36,255 nt of DNA from a virus. The stretch is taken from IMG/VR virus record IMGVR_UViG_3300029908_000083, positions 1 through 36,255 of that record; one strand, written 5' to 3'. This document shows positions 29,344 through 36,255 of this stretch, one piece after another (position 1 is the first letter of the stretch; every line of letters begins with the position of its first letter). Position numbers and translations under genes: made by a program. Under the pieces are notes generated by a model that saw only the letters and a program-made list of their open reading frames with translations, was not told where the DNA came from and did not search any database.

Positions 29344-29540
29344 CTGGATATAAAAAGGTAACGCCAACCGCCATTGCTTTTGAGATGTCATGTCCAGATT
29401 GTGATCAAGGTATTGAAGTAAATTTGAATGAACAAAATGACGGTCGATCATTTGATCCGGCAGATGATGCACGTTTCGTCAAATGCTATAATTGTGGGTG
29501 TTTAATCGAAGTTAACGGCATTACCATTGATTCAAAATGA
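29340..29540 (+). CDS. Zinc-ribbon small protein (66 aa)
   Basis: Two CxxC-like knuckles, MSCPDCDQ (Cys18 and Cys21) and VKCYNCGC (Cys49 and Cys52), enclose about 27 residues, the layout of a zinc ribbon. No other domain. It begins in the ATGA overlap with the regulator and ends in the ATGA overlap with the exonuclease. It might help the exonuclease or the transcription machinery, but no partner can be named. Family not recognised. Confidence 0.65.
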   Translation: MTGYKKVTPTAIAFEMSCPDCDQGIEVNLNEQNDGRSFDPADDARFVKCYNCGCLIEVNGITIDSK

Positions 29541-30160
29541 CAAAAAAAATCCTCGCCCTTGATACCGAAACAACCGGCTTTATCAAAATGGATATTTCTC
29601 CAGATAATATCCTCCAGCCTTGGCCGGTTCAGATTGCCGCTATTCTCGCCGGAGAGGACGGCGTGAAACATTCCACAATGAATTTTCTGGTGAACCCACC
29701 GATTCCAATTGAGCCTGGAGCAATGGAGGCGCATGGAATCACGCAGGAACGTGCGCGTGAATATGGCCTGAAGCCAATCACGGCCGTTACTATGCTTTAT
29801 TCGCTTATAGCGCGCGCCGATGTTATTGTTGGTCACAATCTTGATTTCGACGTGAATATAATTAAACTTGCCAAACTTCGTCTTGGCATTGCACATCAAT
29901 CTGATCTGTTCGATGGCAGGGAACATTTTTGTACACAAAAAAATAGTGCTCACATTATCAACCTTGCTCCAACTGAAAAAATGGTCAAGGCCGGAATGCA
30001 CGAAGTTCCTAAGTCCCCAAAACTTTCTGAAGCTTTTAAATTTTTCTTCAACGAAGAAATCGTTGGTGCTCACGATGCGTTGGTTGACACTGAAGCGGCG
30101 CTGAGAATTTATCTCAGAATTAAACACCTAAGAGCGCCGGGTACAAACAATGTCATATAA
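29537..30160 (+). CDS. DnaQ-like 3'-5' exonuclease, DEDDh family (207 aa)
   Basis: Exo I: LALDTETTG (Asp9, Glu11). Exo II: VGHNLDFDVNII (His100 to Asp105). Exo III: GAHDALVDTEAAL (His179 and Asp184), giving the DEDDh set. Between Exo II and III is a helical region. There is no polymerase domain. Such proteins in phages proofread or degrade single strands during replication. It overlaps the helicase gene by 11 bases and fits a replication/repair set with helicase, nuclease and VirE-type primase. Confidence 0.88.
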   Translation: MTKKILALDTETTGFIKMDISPDNILQPWPVQIAAILAGEDGVKHSTMNFLVNPPIPIEPGAMEAHGITQERAREYGLKPITAVTMLYSLIARADVIVGHNLDFDVNIIKLAKLRLGIAHQSDLFDGREHFCTQKNSAHIINLAPTEKMVKAGMHEVPKSPKLSEAFKFFFNEEIVGAHDALVDTEAALRIYLRIKHLRAPGTNNVI

Positions 30161-31607
30161 ATTCGAAGATCGTCCCTATCAGGACAAAATGATCGATGAT
30201 ACGCGCGATGCTTTAAAAACTAACCGCGCTGTTCTTTTGGTGTCTGCAACAGGCTCCGGTAAGACACGCATTGCAGCAAAAATGATTCATGGAGCTGTCG
30301 CTAAAGGCAAGACAGCACTTTTTACGGTCCACCGGCAGGAACTCATGGATCAATCCATTGAGGCGTTTAATCGGGAGGGTATCGAGCATGGATGTGTGGC
30401 AGCAGGATATTCTTTCAACCCGGTACAGCCGGTTCAGATCGCGAGTATTGATACACTTAGACGAAGACTGGAAAAATTTCCGTTCATGCCTGATCTCATC
30501 GTCGTCGATGAATGCGCCCATTCTTGTTCCCCAACTTGGAAGGCTGTCATCGATCATTTTTCAAGTGCGCGTGTTGTCGGTCTCACCGCGACACCTGAGA
30601 GACTTGACGGTAAGGGACTCGGAAATATTTACACGTCGATGGTTCAAGGGCCGTCCGTTCGGTGGTTGATAGACAATGGATATCTTTCGGATTATGAAGT
30701 ATTTGAACCGGGCATACCGGATGTGAGCAACCTCGATATTAGAGCAGGTGACTATGCGACAGACCAAACAGAATCCCTTATGGATACGCCGTCTATTACG
30801 GGAGATGCAATCAGAGAGTACATCAAGCACTCGGCCGGAAAAAGGGCGGTGGCGTTCTGTGTGTCCGTCAAGCATTCGGAACACGTTGCACAACAATTTA
30901 GAGATTCGGGAATCTCTGCCGTTCACGTTGATGGCTCTACGCCGCGCGCACAAAGGAAAGCGGCAGTCAACGCCTTCCGTTCTGGCGAGATCACTATTCT
31001 TACATCTGTTGACATCTTTGGAGAAGGATTTGACTTACCGGCAATGGAAACGGCGATCCTACTCAGGCCAACGCAGTCGCTAGCTCTTTATGTGCAGCAG
31101 GTCGGTCGTGTTCTTAGAAAATATGAAGGCAAGGAACGAGCCTTAATTCTTGATCATGCCGGTAATGTTCGTCGCCATTTTCTTCCCGACGAGCCAAGAA
31201 CATGGTCGCTTGAAGGAAGAAAAAAGAAAAAGAAAAAGGATATGGAAAGTGAAGTCAAAATTAAAATTCGTAACTGTGGGAAGTGCCTCTACGTTCATCG
31301 CCCAGCTCCATCTTGTCCTTTTTGTGGTTACGTTTATCCGATACAAAGTCGGCAGGTCGAGCAGGTGGACGGTGAGTTGGTCAAGCTTGACAAAGCTGCC
31401 TTGGTTAATAAAAAGAAAGATGCCGTGCGAGCTGCAAACGATGCACGATCACTGGACGAACTAGAGGCTGTAGGAATTGAGCAGGGGTATAAAAATCCGT
31501 TCATCTGGGCAGAGCTGAAGACGGCGGCGCGAGAAAAACGACAACCAAATTATGCTCGCGCTAAAGCAAGAGAAAAAATCTACAACGAAAGTGTGCAAGA
31601 TGTCTAA
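30150..31607 (+). CDS. SF2 DEAD/DEAH-type helicase with C-terminal zinc ribbon (485 aa)
   Basis: Motif I ATGSGKT (residues 33-39), motif II DECAH (120-124), motif III LTATP (145-149), motif VI QQVGRVLR (316-323), all as in Rad25/XPB- or ComFA-like phage helicases of superfamily 2. The N-terminal PYQDKMIDD is the Q motif. A Lys-rich patch KKKKKKD (358-364) precedes a zinc ribbon NCGKC (376-379) and CPFCGY (389-394). The C-terminal 85 residues are charged. Likely unwinds DNA or DNA-RNA for phage replication. Tightly coupled to the exonuclease gene. Confidence 0.9.
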   Translation: MSYKFEDRPYQDKMIDDTRDALKTNRAVLLVSATGSGKTRIAAKMIHGAVAKGKTALFTVHRQELMDQSIEAFNREGIEHGCVAAGYSFNPVQPVQIASIDTLRRRLEKFPFMPDLIVVDECAHSCSPTWKAVIDHFSSARVVGLTATPERLDGKGLGNIYTSMVQGPSVRWLIDNGYLSDYEVFEPGIPDVSNLDIRAGDYATDQTESLMDTPSITGDAIREYIKHSAGKRAVAFCVSVKHSEHVAQQFRDSGISAVHVDGSTPRAQRKAAVNAFRSGEITILTSVDIFGEGFDLPAMETAILLRPTQSLALYVQQVGRVLRKYEGKERALILDHAGNVRRHFLPDEPRTWSLEGRKKKKKKDMESEVKIKIRNCGKCLYVHRPAPSCPFCGYVYPIQSRQVEQVDGELVKLDKAALVNKKKDAVRAANDARSLDELEAVGIEQGYKNPFIWAELKTAAREKRQPNYARAKAREKIYNESVQDV

Positions 31608-31830
31608 ATGGCTTGGACCAGATGTGTCCTTTATGGATCGAGTTAACGCTGCAAAAATTATGCACGAATTACGCAACTCTCGCGGAAGAAAATATGTGGC
31701 AAACATGTTGGGAATTACGCCAATTTATGTTACATATGCTGAGAAAAATTACCGCAGAACTGAAGAAACTTTTCTTACACCACGGTGGGTTATCAAACGC
31801 ATTCTCGAATGGAAACTGGAGCAAAAATAA
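31600..31830 (+). CDS. Small basic hypothetical protein (76 aa)
   Basis: The start at 31600 overlaps the helicase end. The sequence (FMDRVNAAKIMHELRNSRGRKYVANMLGITPIYVTYAEKNYRRT) has a possible helix-turn-helix with the GITPIYVTYAEK recognition-like helix. The C-terminal WVIKRILEWKLEQK is amphipathic. It is rich in Lys and Arg, so DNA or RNA binding is plausible. First of thirteen small overlapping genes. Family not recognised. Confidence 0.6.
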   Translation: MSKWLGPDVSFMDRVNAAKIMHELRNSRGRKYVANMLGITPIYVTYAEKNYRRTEETFLTPRWVIKRILEWKLEQK

Positions 31831-31831
31831 A

Positions 31832-32029
31832 ATGTCAAATAAAACTCTAACCACGAACCCGGAAAACGTTTACGTCTCATGCGGTTGCGGATGGTACGGT
31901 CGGCTAGAGAGTACAGCCGATGGCAATTGTCCGAGGTGCGGGTATGCAGACGACTTAACTTGCAAGCAGATCAATTCATGGGAGAGCAGATGCAACGAAG
32001 GACTTCCGGCAATCAGCGTGATCCAATGA
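31832..32029 (+). CDS. Zinc-ribbon microprotein (65 aa)
   Basis: The ATG is one base after the previous stop (TAAaATG). The sequence VSCGCGWYGRLESTADGNCPRCGYADDLTC gives two pairs, CGC and CPRC, suitable for one zinc ribbon. The rest (QINSWESRCNEGLPAIS) has no motif. No membrane part. Overlaps the next gene by ATGA. Function unknown. Confidence 0.6.
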   Translation: MSNKTLTTNPENVYVSCGCGWYGRLESTADGNCPRCGYADDLTCKQINSWESRCNEGLPAISVIQ

Positions 32030-32226
32030 CTCAAACCACCTGCCCCAACGATGCAGCCTATCGCTACATCTGGCCTTCGGATGGTGAGCATTTTATTTGT
32101 GAGCAACATTTTCCAAAGTTGAAAGCCGTTGCCGAAGCTATGGGGCTGCATATTGCTGTGTCGAGACTTCAGGAGCCGACCGAACAATGGTGTCCGCCAC
32201 GATGCGATCAAAAGGTGAAGTCATGA
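32026..32226 (+). CDS. Cys/His-containing hypothetical protein (66 aa)
   Basis: Starts MTQTTCPNDAAYRYIWPSDGEHFICEQHFPKLKAVAEAMG, with C-x11-H pattern and a CEQH pair that could bind zinc, and ends CPPRCDQKVKS. The ATG at 32026 overlaps the previous stop; an alternative ATG at 31990 has a GGGAGAG site and would add twelve residues. The protein is not similar to anything I know. The ATGA chain argues it is a real gene. Confidence 0.5.
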   Translation: MTQTTCPNDAAYRYIWPSDGEHFICEQHFPKLKAVAEAMGLHIAVSRLQEPTEQWCPPRCDQKVKS

Positions 32227-32492
32227 TACCGAACGTAATAAACTGCGAAACGCAAAAAGCGCATATCTTTGGAAGCGAAAGTAAGTGCATATTTTGTGGA
32301 ATGCCGAAGCCAGATATTGACCTGTCGAAAAACGCAATTTGTGAATTTATCAAATTAAAGCGCGACACAGCAACGGGCGATGAAAAAAGATATTTTGGCG
32401 CAGTCTATTTTGTTCTGCGTAACCGCACAGAAGAACACTGGGGTCCGAAAGACCTAACAATGGAAGAAGCTATGAGCGGTAGATTGCCATGA
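32223..32492 (+). CDS. Zinc-knuckle hypothetical protein (89 aa)
   Basis: MIPNVINCETQKAHIFGSESKCIFCGMPKPDID has one CxxC knuckle with an additional Cys and His upstream that may form a zinc site. The rest is helical and basic (EFIKLKRDTATGDEKRYFGA) and ends in EEHWGPKDLTMEEAMSGRLP. The start at 32223 has AAGGTG before it and overlaps the previous stop. No family known to me. Confidence 0.55.
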   Translation: MIPNVINCETQKAHIFGSESKCIFCGMPKPDIDLSKNAICEFIKLKRDTATGDEKRYFGAVYFVLRNRTEEHWGPKDLTMEEAMSGRLP

Positions 32493-32653
32493 CAGTAACC
32501 ACGACCGATGGTGACATTAGAGCAGTGCGGCAGGCTATGCAGATAGCAGCAAAGGCAAAACCATCCCCAGTATGGGAATGCGAACATGCACTTCCGGCGT
32601 TTGAACGGTTGGTAGAATTAATCGACAACTATGTACCGAAGGTTTTCAAATGA
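32489..32653 (+). CDS. Small hypothetical protein (54 aa)
   Basis: Starts at an ATG overlapping the previous stop and ends overlapping the next start (ATGA both ends). MTVTTTDGDIRAVRQAMQIA and KAKPSPVWECEHALPAF, then ERLVELIDNYVPKVF, suggests a helical soluble peptide with one Cys-His pair (WECEH). Too small for a confident family. Coupling at both ends is the main evidence that it is translated. Confidence 0.5.
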   Translation: MTVTTTDGDIRAVRQAMQIAAKAKPSPVWECEHALPAFERLVELIDNYVPKVFK

Positions 32654-32883
32654 GTGATCCACAAACGACACCGCAAGCCAACGCGGAAATGATCGAAGGC
32701 TTCGTGGATGGCTATGACCTCTCCAATCCAGAACCTTCGGATAATCGCTCTCGCAGCTACCGTCACGGGTTCAGAAGCGGTCGAGCCGACAAAGGACTTC
32801 CCCGAAAGGAAAGTTTTGATGAAGTGAGGGCTATGGCCGAAGAAGCGATGAAATTGGATGCTCTTGATAGAGTTGCACCATGA
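32650..32883 (+). CDS. Small conserved-looking phage protein with GYxxG-type motif (77 aa)
   Basis: FVDGYDLSNPEPSDNRSRSYRHGFRSGRADKG carries the P-x-P-x-x-x-x-R-S-x-x-YRHGFxxGRxDK pattern that occurs in many small phage proteins of unknown function. The C-terminal half is an acidic helix (FDEVRAMAEEAMKLDAL). No membrane segment. ATGA overlap at both ends. The repeated appearance of this motif in phage early regions suggests a real gene, but I have no function. Confidence 0.6.
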   Translation: MSDPQTTPQANAEMIEGFVDGYDLSNPEPSDNRSRSYRHGFRSGRADKGLPRKESFDEVRAMAEEAMKLDALDRVAP

Positions 32884-32993
32884 CTTGCTGTGATATCATC
32901 AGTTCTATTTTTCTTTTGATAATCCTGATCGGGCTTCTTTCGCTCGCCTACCTCGGTGGGTATGCCTTCGCAAAATACAGGAGTTTAAAATGA
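32880..32993 (+). CDS. Single-TM microprotein (37 aa)
   Basis: MTCCDIISSIFLLIILIGLL and SLAYLGGYAFAKYRSLK form one hydrophobic helix (residues about 6-26) followed by a small basic tail, which suggests an N-out/C-in inner-membrane peptide. Two cysteines at positions 3 and 4 could be modified. It overlaps its neighbours by ATGA at both ends. Function unknown; one of two membrane peptides in this microgene run. Confidence 0.55.
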   Translation: MTCCDIISSIFLLIILIGLLSLAYLGGYAFAKYRSLK

Positions 32994-33172
32994 CTCAAAC
33001 GACGACTTGGCAGCAAAGAGTAGAGTTTGAGGAATGGGTTAAGACCGAGTGCAAATATCTTCCGTTGGATTTAAACGAAGATGGCACAGACTACTCGAAC
33101 CCATTTACATCGTTTTCTTTGAGGGCTTATCGAGCAGGTTTTGAGGAGGCTTGGCAGCATGTCAGTGGATAA
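32990..33172 (+). CDS. Small hypothetical protein (60 aa)
   Basis: MTQTTTWQQRVEFEEWVKTECKYLPLDLNEDGTDYSNPFTSFSLRAYRAGFEEAWQHVSG (given here in pieces only: FEEWVKTECKYLPLD, then YSNPFTSFSLRAY and RAGFEEAWQHV). The end segment, a short helix with RAGFEEAW, resembles the F-x-x-G-W/A motif of phage ea-type small proteins that begin with a -FE-W- helix. ATGA overlap with the previous gene; the next gene starts inside it. Confidence 0.55.
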   Translation: MTQTTTWQQRVEFEEWVKTECKYLPLDLNEDGTDYSNPFTSFSLRAYRAGFEEAWQHVSG

Positions 33173-33359
33173 ACATCAAGCGACGAGATTTAATCTGAGA
33201 AAGTGGGAGTGGGATGAATGTAAACTTGTCAACCCGATCTTGTTGCTATGGCGGCTGGCGCTTTATCCTTTGATGATACCGATTATGCTTTTGCTTTGGG
33301 TTTTGCTTTTCATCACTTGGCAAAAACCTGCATCAATCTTTGAATGGAGCTTTTCATGA
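33159..33359 (+). CDS. Basic membrane protein (66 aa)
   Basis: After a basic N-terminus (KHQATRFNLRKWEWDECK) comes a long hydrophobic part, residues about 25-51 (LVNPILLLWRLALYPLMIPIMLLLWVLLFITW is its core, quoted in part as LLLWRLALYPLMIPIMLLLW), probably one or two helices. GGAGG lies eleven bases before the ATG. It overlaps the previous gene by 14 bases and the next by four. Function unknown; superinfection exclusion or a membrane-targeted early role are possible. Confidence 0.55.
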   Translation: MSVDKHQATRFNLRKWEWDECKLVNPILLLWRLALYPLMIPIMLLLWVLLFITWQKPASIFEWSFS

Positions 33360-33544
33360 ATATTTCGATTCCTAGCAAGAAGGATTGGGGCAAAGACTTC
33401 TCCCATGAGAACGGCAATTATGAATGCCGATGCTGCTCCTGCGGTCATTCATTTATTGGTCACAAGCGCCGTGTGGTTTGTTTTGAGTGCGCGAATACAG
33501 AATATAAAAACTTTGATGCTATGCGGGTGCAAAATGCCCAGTGA
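33356..33544 (+). CDS. Zinc-finger-like small protein (62 aa)
   Basis: ECRCCSCGHSFIGHKRRVVCFECANTEY carries CxCCxC and CFEC knuckles with His residues between them, a probable zinc ribbon. The start at 33356 overlaps the previous stop; an ATG at 33344 is inside the previous gene. The N-terminal IPSKKDWGKDFSHE has no family marks. Probably small nucleic-acid or protein-binding factor. Confidence 0.55.
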   Translation: MNISIPSKKDWGKDFSHENGNYECRCCSCGHSFIGHKRRVVCFECANTEYKNFDAMRVQNAQ

Positions 33545-33788
33545 ATCTGAAACGACGAATGATACCGAAAAGATGACTGTCATGGTAAAAGTTTTGGATC
33601 AAGGCGACATTCGCCATGCACATTATGAGCTAGACCACTTGTACGACCAAGAAACCGACCCGGTGAAAAAGCAATCGCTCAAGAATGTTTGCGATGCTCT
33701 TTGGGATATGATGAACTGGTACGGCGTTGAGGCTATAGCTTCGAATGCTATCGTTCATGACAAGGAATATATGGGAGGCAAGATATGA
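33534..33788 (+). CDS. Small acidic hypothetical protein (84 aa)
   Basis: MPSESETTNDTEKMTVMVKV and LDQGDIRHAHYELDHLYDQETDP, then VKKQSLKNVCDALWDMMNWYGVEAIA, is acidic and helical. It looks like a small phage protein of unknown role. The ATG was chosen because it is the first after the previous gene body; the overlap with that gene is 11 bases. It ends in ATGA with the next gene. Confidence 0.5.
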   Translation: MPSESETTNDTEKMTVMVKVLDQGDIRHAHYELDHLYDQETDPVKKQSLKNVCDALWDMMNWYGVEAIASNAIVHDKEYMGGKI

Positions 33789-34054
33789 CAACTGAAACCA
33801 CGCCAATCTTTATTGATGACGTTGAAACTTTCGGTCAAATCCAGAACTGGTCTTGGAGGCGCAGAAAGAAACTACCAGATGGAAGTCCAGACTTTGGAAC
33901 TGTCGCCGAAGCAGCAAAACATTTTAATATTGATCCAGCATACATTGCCAACCTAATAGGTAGATGTGGAAGCGATGCAGGAAGTCCATACTTTTTTTGG
34001 GAAGGTCCAGACGATGATTTCTCAAAAATGAGGTTCGATCATGACGGAGAGTAA
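33785..34054 (+). CDS. Conserved phage hypothetical with HTH-like segment (89 aa)
   Basis: GTVAEAAKHFNIDPAYIANLIGRC resembles a helix-turn-helix (AEAA..F.I.....a..i). The C-terminal SPYFFWEGPDDDFSKMRFDHDGE corresponds to the W/F-x-GP-x-DDF-x-x-MxxxHDGE ending of a group of small phage proteins. It might bind DNA. Overlaps its neighbours on both sides (4 and 14 bases). Confidence 0.6.
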   Translation: MTTETTPIFIDDVETFGQIQNWSWRRRKKLPDGSPDFGTVAEAAKHFNIDPAYIANLIGRCGSDAGSPYFFWEGPDDDFSKMRFDHDGE

Positions 34055-34277
34055 ACCACAAACCACCCGTAAATGGGAATACCATGTCACCCAAAATACG
34101 CTTCCACCAAATTGTGGAACCCCCGTTCCACACGCAGAAGCTATTGAGTGGTTTCTAAACATGATGGACACGGAGGGTTGGGAATATGTAGGACCGGCGG
34201 TCAGACAATGGCGTTCACCGGAAGAGCTTTTCACATGGTTTGTTTTTCGCCGTCCATTCAAGGAGAAAAAGAAATGA
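34041..34277 (+). CDS. DUF4177-like small protein (78 aa)
   Basis: KWEYHVTQNTLP, then EAIEWFLNMMDTEGWEYVGPAVRQW and LFTWFVFRRPF, agrees with the DUF4177 pattern (kWEYkv........l...Ln..g.eGWElv......y.v.FkR). It is a small alpha-beta protein without known function, frequent in phages and bacterial chromosomes. The ATG overlaps the previous gene by 14 bases. Coupled to the methyltransferase gene by ATGA. Confidence 0.6.
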   Translation: MTESKPQTTRKWEYHVTQNTLPPNCGTPVPHAEAIEWFLNMMDTEGWEYVGPAVRQWRSPEELFTWFVFRRPFKEKKK

Positions 34278-35074
34278 ACAGAACAACCATAGGCACATGT
34301 GATATATATCACGGTGACTGCATCGAGGTGATTAGTTCGTTTTCAACGAAGGTTGATCATTTTATCTGCGACCCTCCTTATGATTCCGAGGCTCATAAAC
34401 AATTCCGTCCACGGCGCAAAAAAAAAGGTGGCGCAAGAGATCGTGACGATCTGGATTTTATCCCACTTGATGATCGTCTCAGGATCAAGGTATGTGCTGA
34501 GGCTAAGAGACTCTGCGATGGATGGTTTATCGCTTTCTGCCAAACTGAACAGGTTTCTTTCTGGCGCGACAGTATCGAATCTGAGGAATTAAAATATAAA
34601 TCTCCGATGGTCTGGGTCAAACCTGATGCTACGCCTAAAATGAATGGGCAAGGACCGGCTATAGGATACGAATCGATGGTGACGGCTTGGTGCGGCAAGG
34701 GATACTCTCGCTGGTCTGCTGGTGGAAAACGTGGGGTCTATACGCACCTTACAAATTCTAAGACGCGCCACGGCGTTCACAAAACGGAAAAACCACTTCT
34801 ACTGATGCGCGAGTTGATATTGGATTTTACGGATCACGGACAAATTATACTTGATCCATTCGCAGGTTCCGGCACAACCGGCGTTGCTGCCGTTCAGCTT
34901 GGCCGTAGGTGTATATTAATCGAGCAAGACGCGAAGTATTTTGACATCTGCTGTGAGCGCGTTCATGCTGCTACCAAAGAGGCGGATATGTTTATTCCGT
35001 ATGTTAAGTTGAAACAGACATCTTTGGACATTCCTCATGAGCGAGTCGAACGTACAGCGCGAGGCGCAAATTGA
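34274..35074 (+). CDS. DNA methyltransferase, N6-adenine/N4-cytosine class (266 aa)
   Basis: Motif IV DPPY at residues 33-36 comes early and motif I DPFAGSGTTGVAAVQLGRRCILIEQD at 194-219 comes late, i.e. the order IV...I of class beta enzymes that make N6-methyladenine or N4-methylcytosine. DIYHGDCIEV at the N-terminus is usual for the family. The middle part LMRELILDFTD (about 176-188) precedes motif I. The start at 34274 with AGAAAAAG before it is preferred over longer readings. No restriction endonuclease of usual size is beside it; a VRR-NUC gene overlaps its end by 38 bases. It may protect phage DNA. Confidence 0.88.
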   Translation: MNRTTIGTCDIYHGDCIEVISSFSTKVDHFICDPPYDSEAHKQFRPRRKKKGGARDRDDLDFIPLDDRLRIKVCAEAKRLCDGWFIAFCQTEQVSFWRDSIESEELKYKSPMVWVKPDATPKMNGQGPAIGYESMVTAWCGKGYSRWSAGGKRGVYTHLTNSKTRHGVHKTEKPLLLMRELILDFTDHGQIILDPFAGSGTTGVAAVQLGRRCILIEQDAKYFDICCERVHAATKEADMFIPYVKLKQTSLDIPHERVERTARGAN

Positions 35075-35426
35075 ACTCGCAAAACATGGCATCAAAACGT
35101 TTCGCAATAACGTGGGTGTCGGGTGGATCGGTAAACTCGTTAGAAAAAATCCTGACGGTTCGATTTTACTTGCAAACGCTCGCCCTCTTCACGCAGGACT
35201 TTGCAAAGGGTCCTCTGACCTCATCGGTTATAAATCCGTTATCATTACTCAAGATATGGTCGGTCAGCGTATCGCCATCTTCGCCGCGCCCGAAGCCAAA
35301 TCTACATCCGGCCGTTTAACCGAAGATCAGAAAAATTTCATTCGTGTTGTACAACAGGATGGAGGTATCGCCGGTCACTTCAGGTCTCTTATCGGCGCGC
35401 TAGAACTCTTCGGGATTAAGATTTAA
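35037..35426 (+). CDS. VRR-NUC domain nuclease (129 aa)
   Basis: Single-domain VRR-NUC: VQREAQIELAKHGIKTFRNNVGVGW, then ARPLHAGLCKGSSDLIGYKSV and AIFAAPEAKSTSGRLTEDQKNFI. The GSSDLIG and EAKS elements carry the PD-(D/E)XK residues (Asp and Glu-x-Lys). Family members act in junction resolution or flap cleavage, and short phage forms are common beside replication genes. The 38-base overlap with the methyltransferase gene argues for coupled expression. The last 27 bases overlap the convergent VirE-type gene. Confidence 0.85.
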   Translation: MSESNVQREAQIELAKHGIKTFRNNVGVGWIGKLVRKNPDGSILLANARPLHAGLCKGSSDLIGYKSVIITQDMVGQRIAIFAAPEAKSTSGRLTEDQKNFIRVVQQDGGIAGHFRSLIGALELFGIKI

Positions 35427-36255
35427 ACAGTCAGGATTTATGAAATACCATGTGGGGTCCTTGTAAGCTGACGGCCTCATTTTCTTTCTGGACCAGCCTA
35501 TACGACGCATATGATGTCCAATTCTGCGCTCACATTTCCTGTCACGTTTTTCGATTGGAACGTGCATGGCATGAAGAATTTCATTGATAGTCGTCCTTGT
35601 CTTTCCGTGTACGCATTCGTTGATCAGTTCACCCCACACATCATCGGACTCACGCATCTCCTGTTGCTCGCGCGCCAAGGCAATCGCCTCCTCGCCTTCT
35701 AGCCACCATTTTTCTCCGGCCTTATAACGCTCTATAGCCTCTGCCCAGAGCTGATCGCGACATGTTCTGATGAGGTCAAGGTTGATTTCTTTGCAGCTCA
35801 CTGGCCAGTATCTGCGCGCGCCCGTGGGGTCCTCAAACAATCCTGTGTTATCAGGGTTCCATGTTCCTCCGAAAATGCAGCGGCGCGGCGACTCCACCAG
35901 CATGATGCCGTATGGAGGGCGATAACGATCTGATGTCCGGCTCAACCACGGTACAAAAACATTTCTGTCTGTACGGATCAATGCTTGCATTTCTGGAAGC
36001 TCAACGATGATCACGCCTTGCAATTGGATCGAGCAGTCTTTCGTTCCTGGTGGTGCGAGATCGTCTGTGAAATACGCTTTATCGTTGAACGTGGCCAGCT
36101 CCTTGAACACGGTCGATTTACCGATGCCCTGATCACCTTCGAGTATCAGCGTATTGTCCATCTTGCATCCCGGCCTAAAAACACGGGCGGCGGCTCCTAT
36201 CATCCACTTCGCTCCGACAGTTCTGACGTAAGGCGTATCTTCAGTTCCACATGTG
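35400..36255 (-). CDS. VirE-type ATPase/primase-helicase C-terminal part (partial)
   Basis: The reading stays open to the right edge: upstream of the internal ATG at 36203 the frame continues as TCGTEDTPYVRTVGAKWMIG, which is the usual run of the virulence-associated E family, so the true N-terminus lies outside. GDQGIGKST is the Walker A, VIIVELPEM a Walker B, and LSRTSDRYRPPYG plus DPTGARRYWPV are further family marks. In phages and plasmids such proteins are often fused to primase domains and start replication. The C-terminus is a winged-helix-like part (RTTINEILHAMHVP). Confidence 0.9.
   Translation of the reverse strand, partial: TCGTEDTPYVRTVGAKWMIGAAARVFRPGCKMDNTLILEGDQGIGKSTVFKELATFNDKAYFTDDLAPPGTKDCSIQLQGVIIVELPEMQALIRTDRNVFVPWLSRTSDRYRPPYGIMLVESPRRCIFGGTWNPDNTGLFEDPTGARRYWPVSCKEINLDLIRTCRDQLWAEAIERYKAGEKWWLEGEEAIALAREQQEMRESDDVWGELINECVHGKTRTTINEILHAMHVPIEKRDRKCERRIGHHMRRIGWSRKKMRPSAYKDPTWYFINPDCLNLNPEEF

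Noticed and set aside
29486-30127. 213-aa open reading on the minus strand opposite the exonuclease gene
   Set aside because: The + strand has complete DEDDh motifs; the minus reading has no recognisable content and crosses the gene border.
1-36255. Transposable Mu-type phage
   Set aside because: Only the tail is Mu-like. No MuA, MuB or Mu ends are seen, and a GpA-type terminase together with a cos-like site indicate another life style.

Overview
The window is a cos-type tailed phage or prophage, mosaic in origin, with a lambda-type head and packaging module joined to a Mu-type contractile tail. There is no MuA/MuB transposase, no integrase and no recognisable attachment site, so it is not a transposable Mu relative. 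Whether it is integrated cannot be decided here. The host is probably a proteobacterium: the spanin pair, the DUF3309 gene and the IS66 fragment would suit an alphaproteobacterium, but this is only an impression from remembered families.

Left edge (1-2186): the N-terminus of an IS66-type transposase runs off the window. It is followed by a leftward operon of four uncharacterised genes (281, 172, 46 and 39 aa) that share a similar ribosome-binding leader.

Non-coding packaging region (2187-3477): about 1.3 kb, very AT-rich and dense in repeats. It contains a sequence that lines up with lambda cosQ-cosN (2777-2823). Around it are four perfect, same-orientation IHF consensus sites (three before, one after), a twin hairpin, and a roughly 400-bp array of eight GTTGAC cores. 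I interpret the whole as an enlarged cos region, with the array in the position of cosB. This is the most interesting part of the window.

Late operon (3478-26406, + strand): a small protein derived from the N-terminal domain of an IS5 transposase, then terminase small and large subunits, gpW, portal, S49 protease, scaffold, decoration protein, capsid, head-tail joining and tail terminator. The Mu-like tail follows: DUF2635, sheath, tube, assembly chaperone with a canonical -1 frameshift site, tape measure, gpN split into two genes, gp44 to gp48 homologues, and fibre plus fibre chaperone. Then come small membrane proteins, an overlapping Rz/Rz1-like spanin pair and a putative lysin. Tandem hairpins close the operon. 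Two small genes beyond them (one DUF3309) look like morons.

Right part: a leftward recombination pair (Sak4-like ATPase and DUF3799 PD-(D/E)XK nuclease, 26942-29013) faces a divergent regulatory region with an operator-like palindrome. Rightward early genes follow (29119-35426): a Cro-like regulator, DnaQ-like exonuclease, SF2 helicase, a run of thirteen overlapping microgenes (several Cys-rich or membrane-bound), a DNA methyltransferase and a VRR-NUC nuclease. A convergent VirE-type ATPase (primase-helicase family) runs off the right edge.
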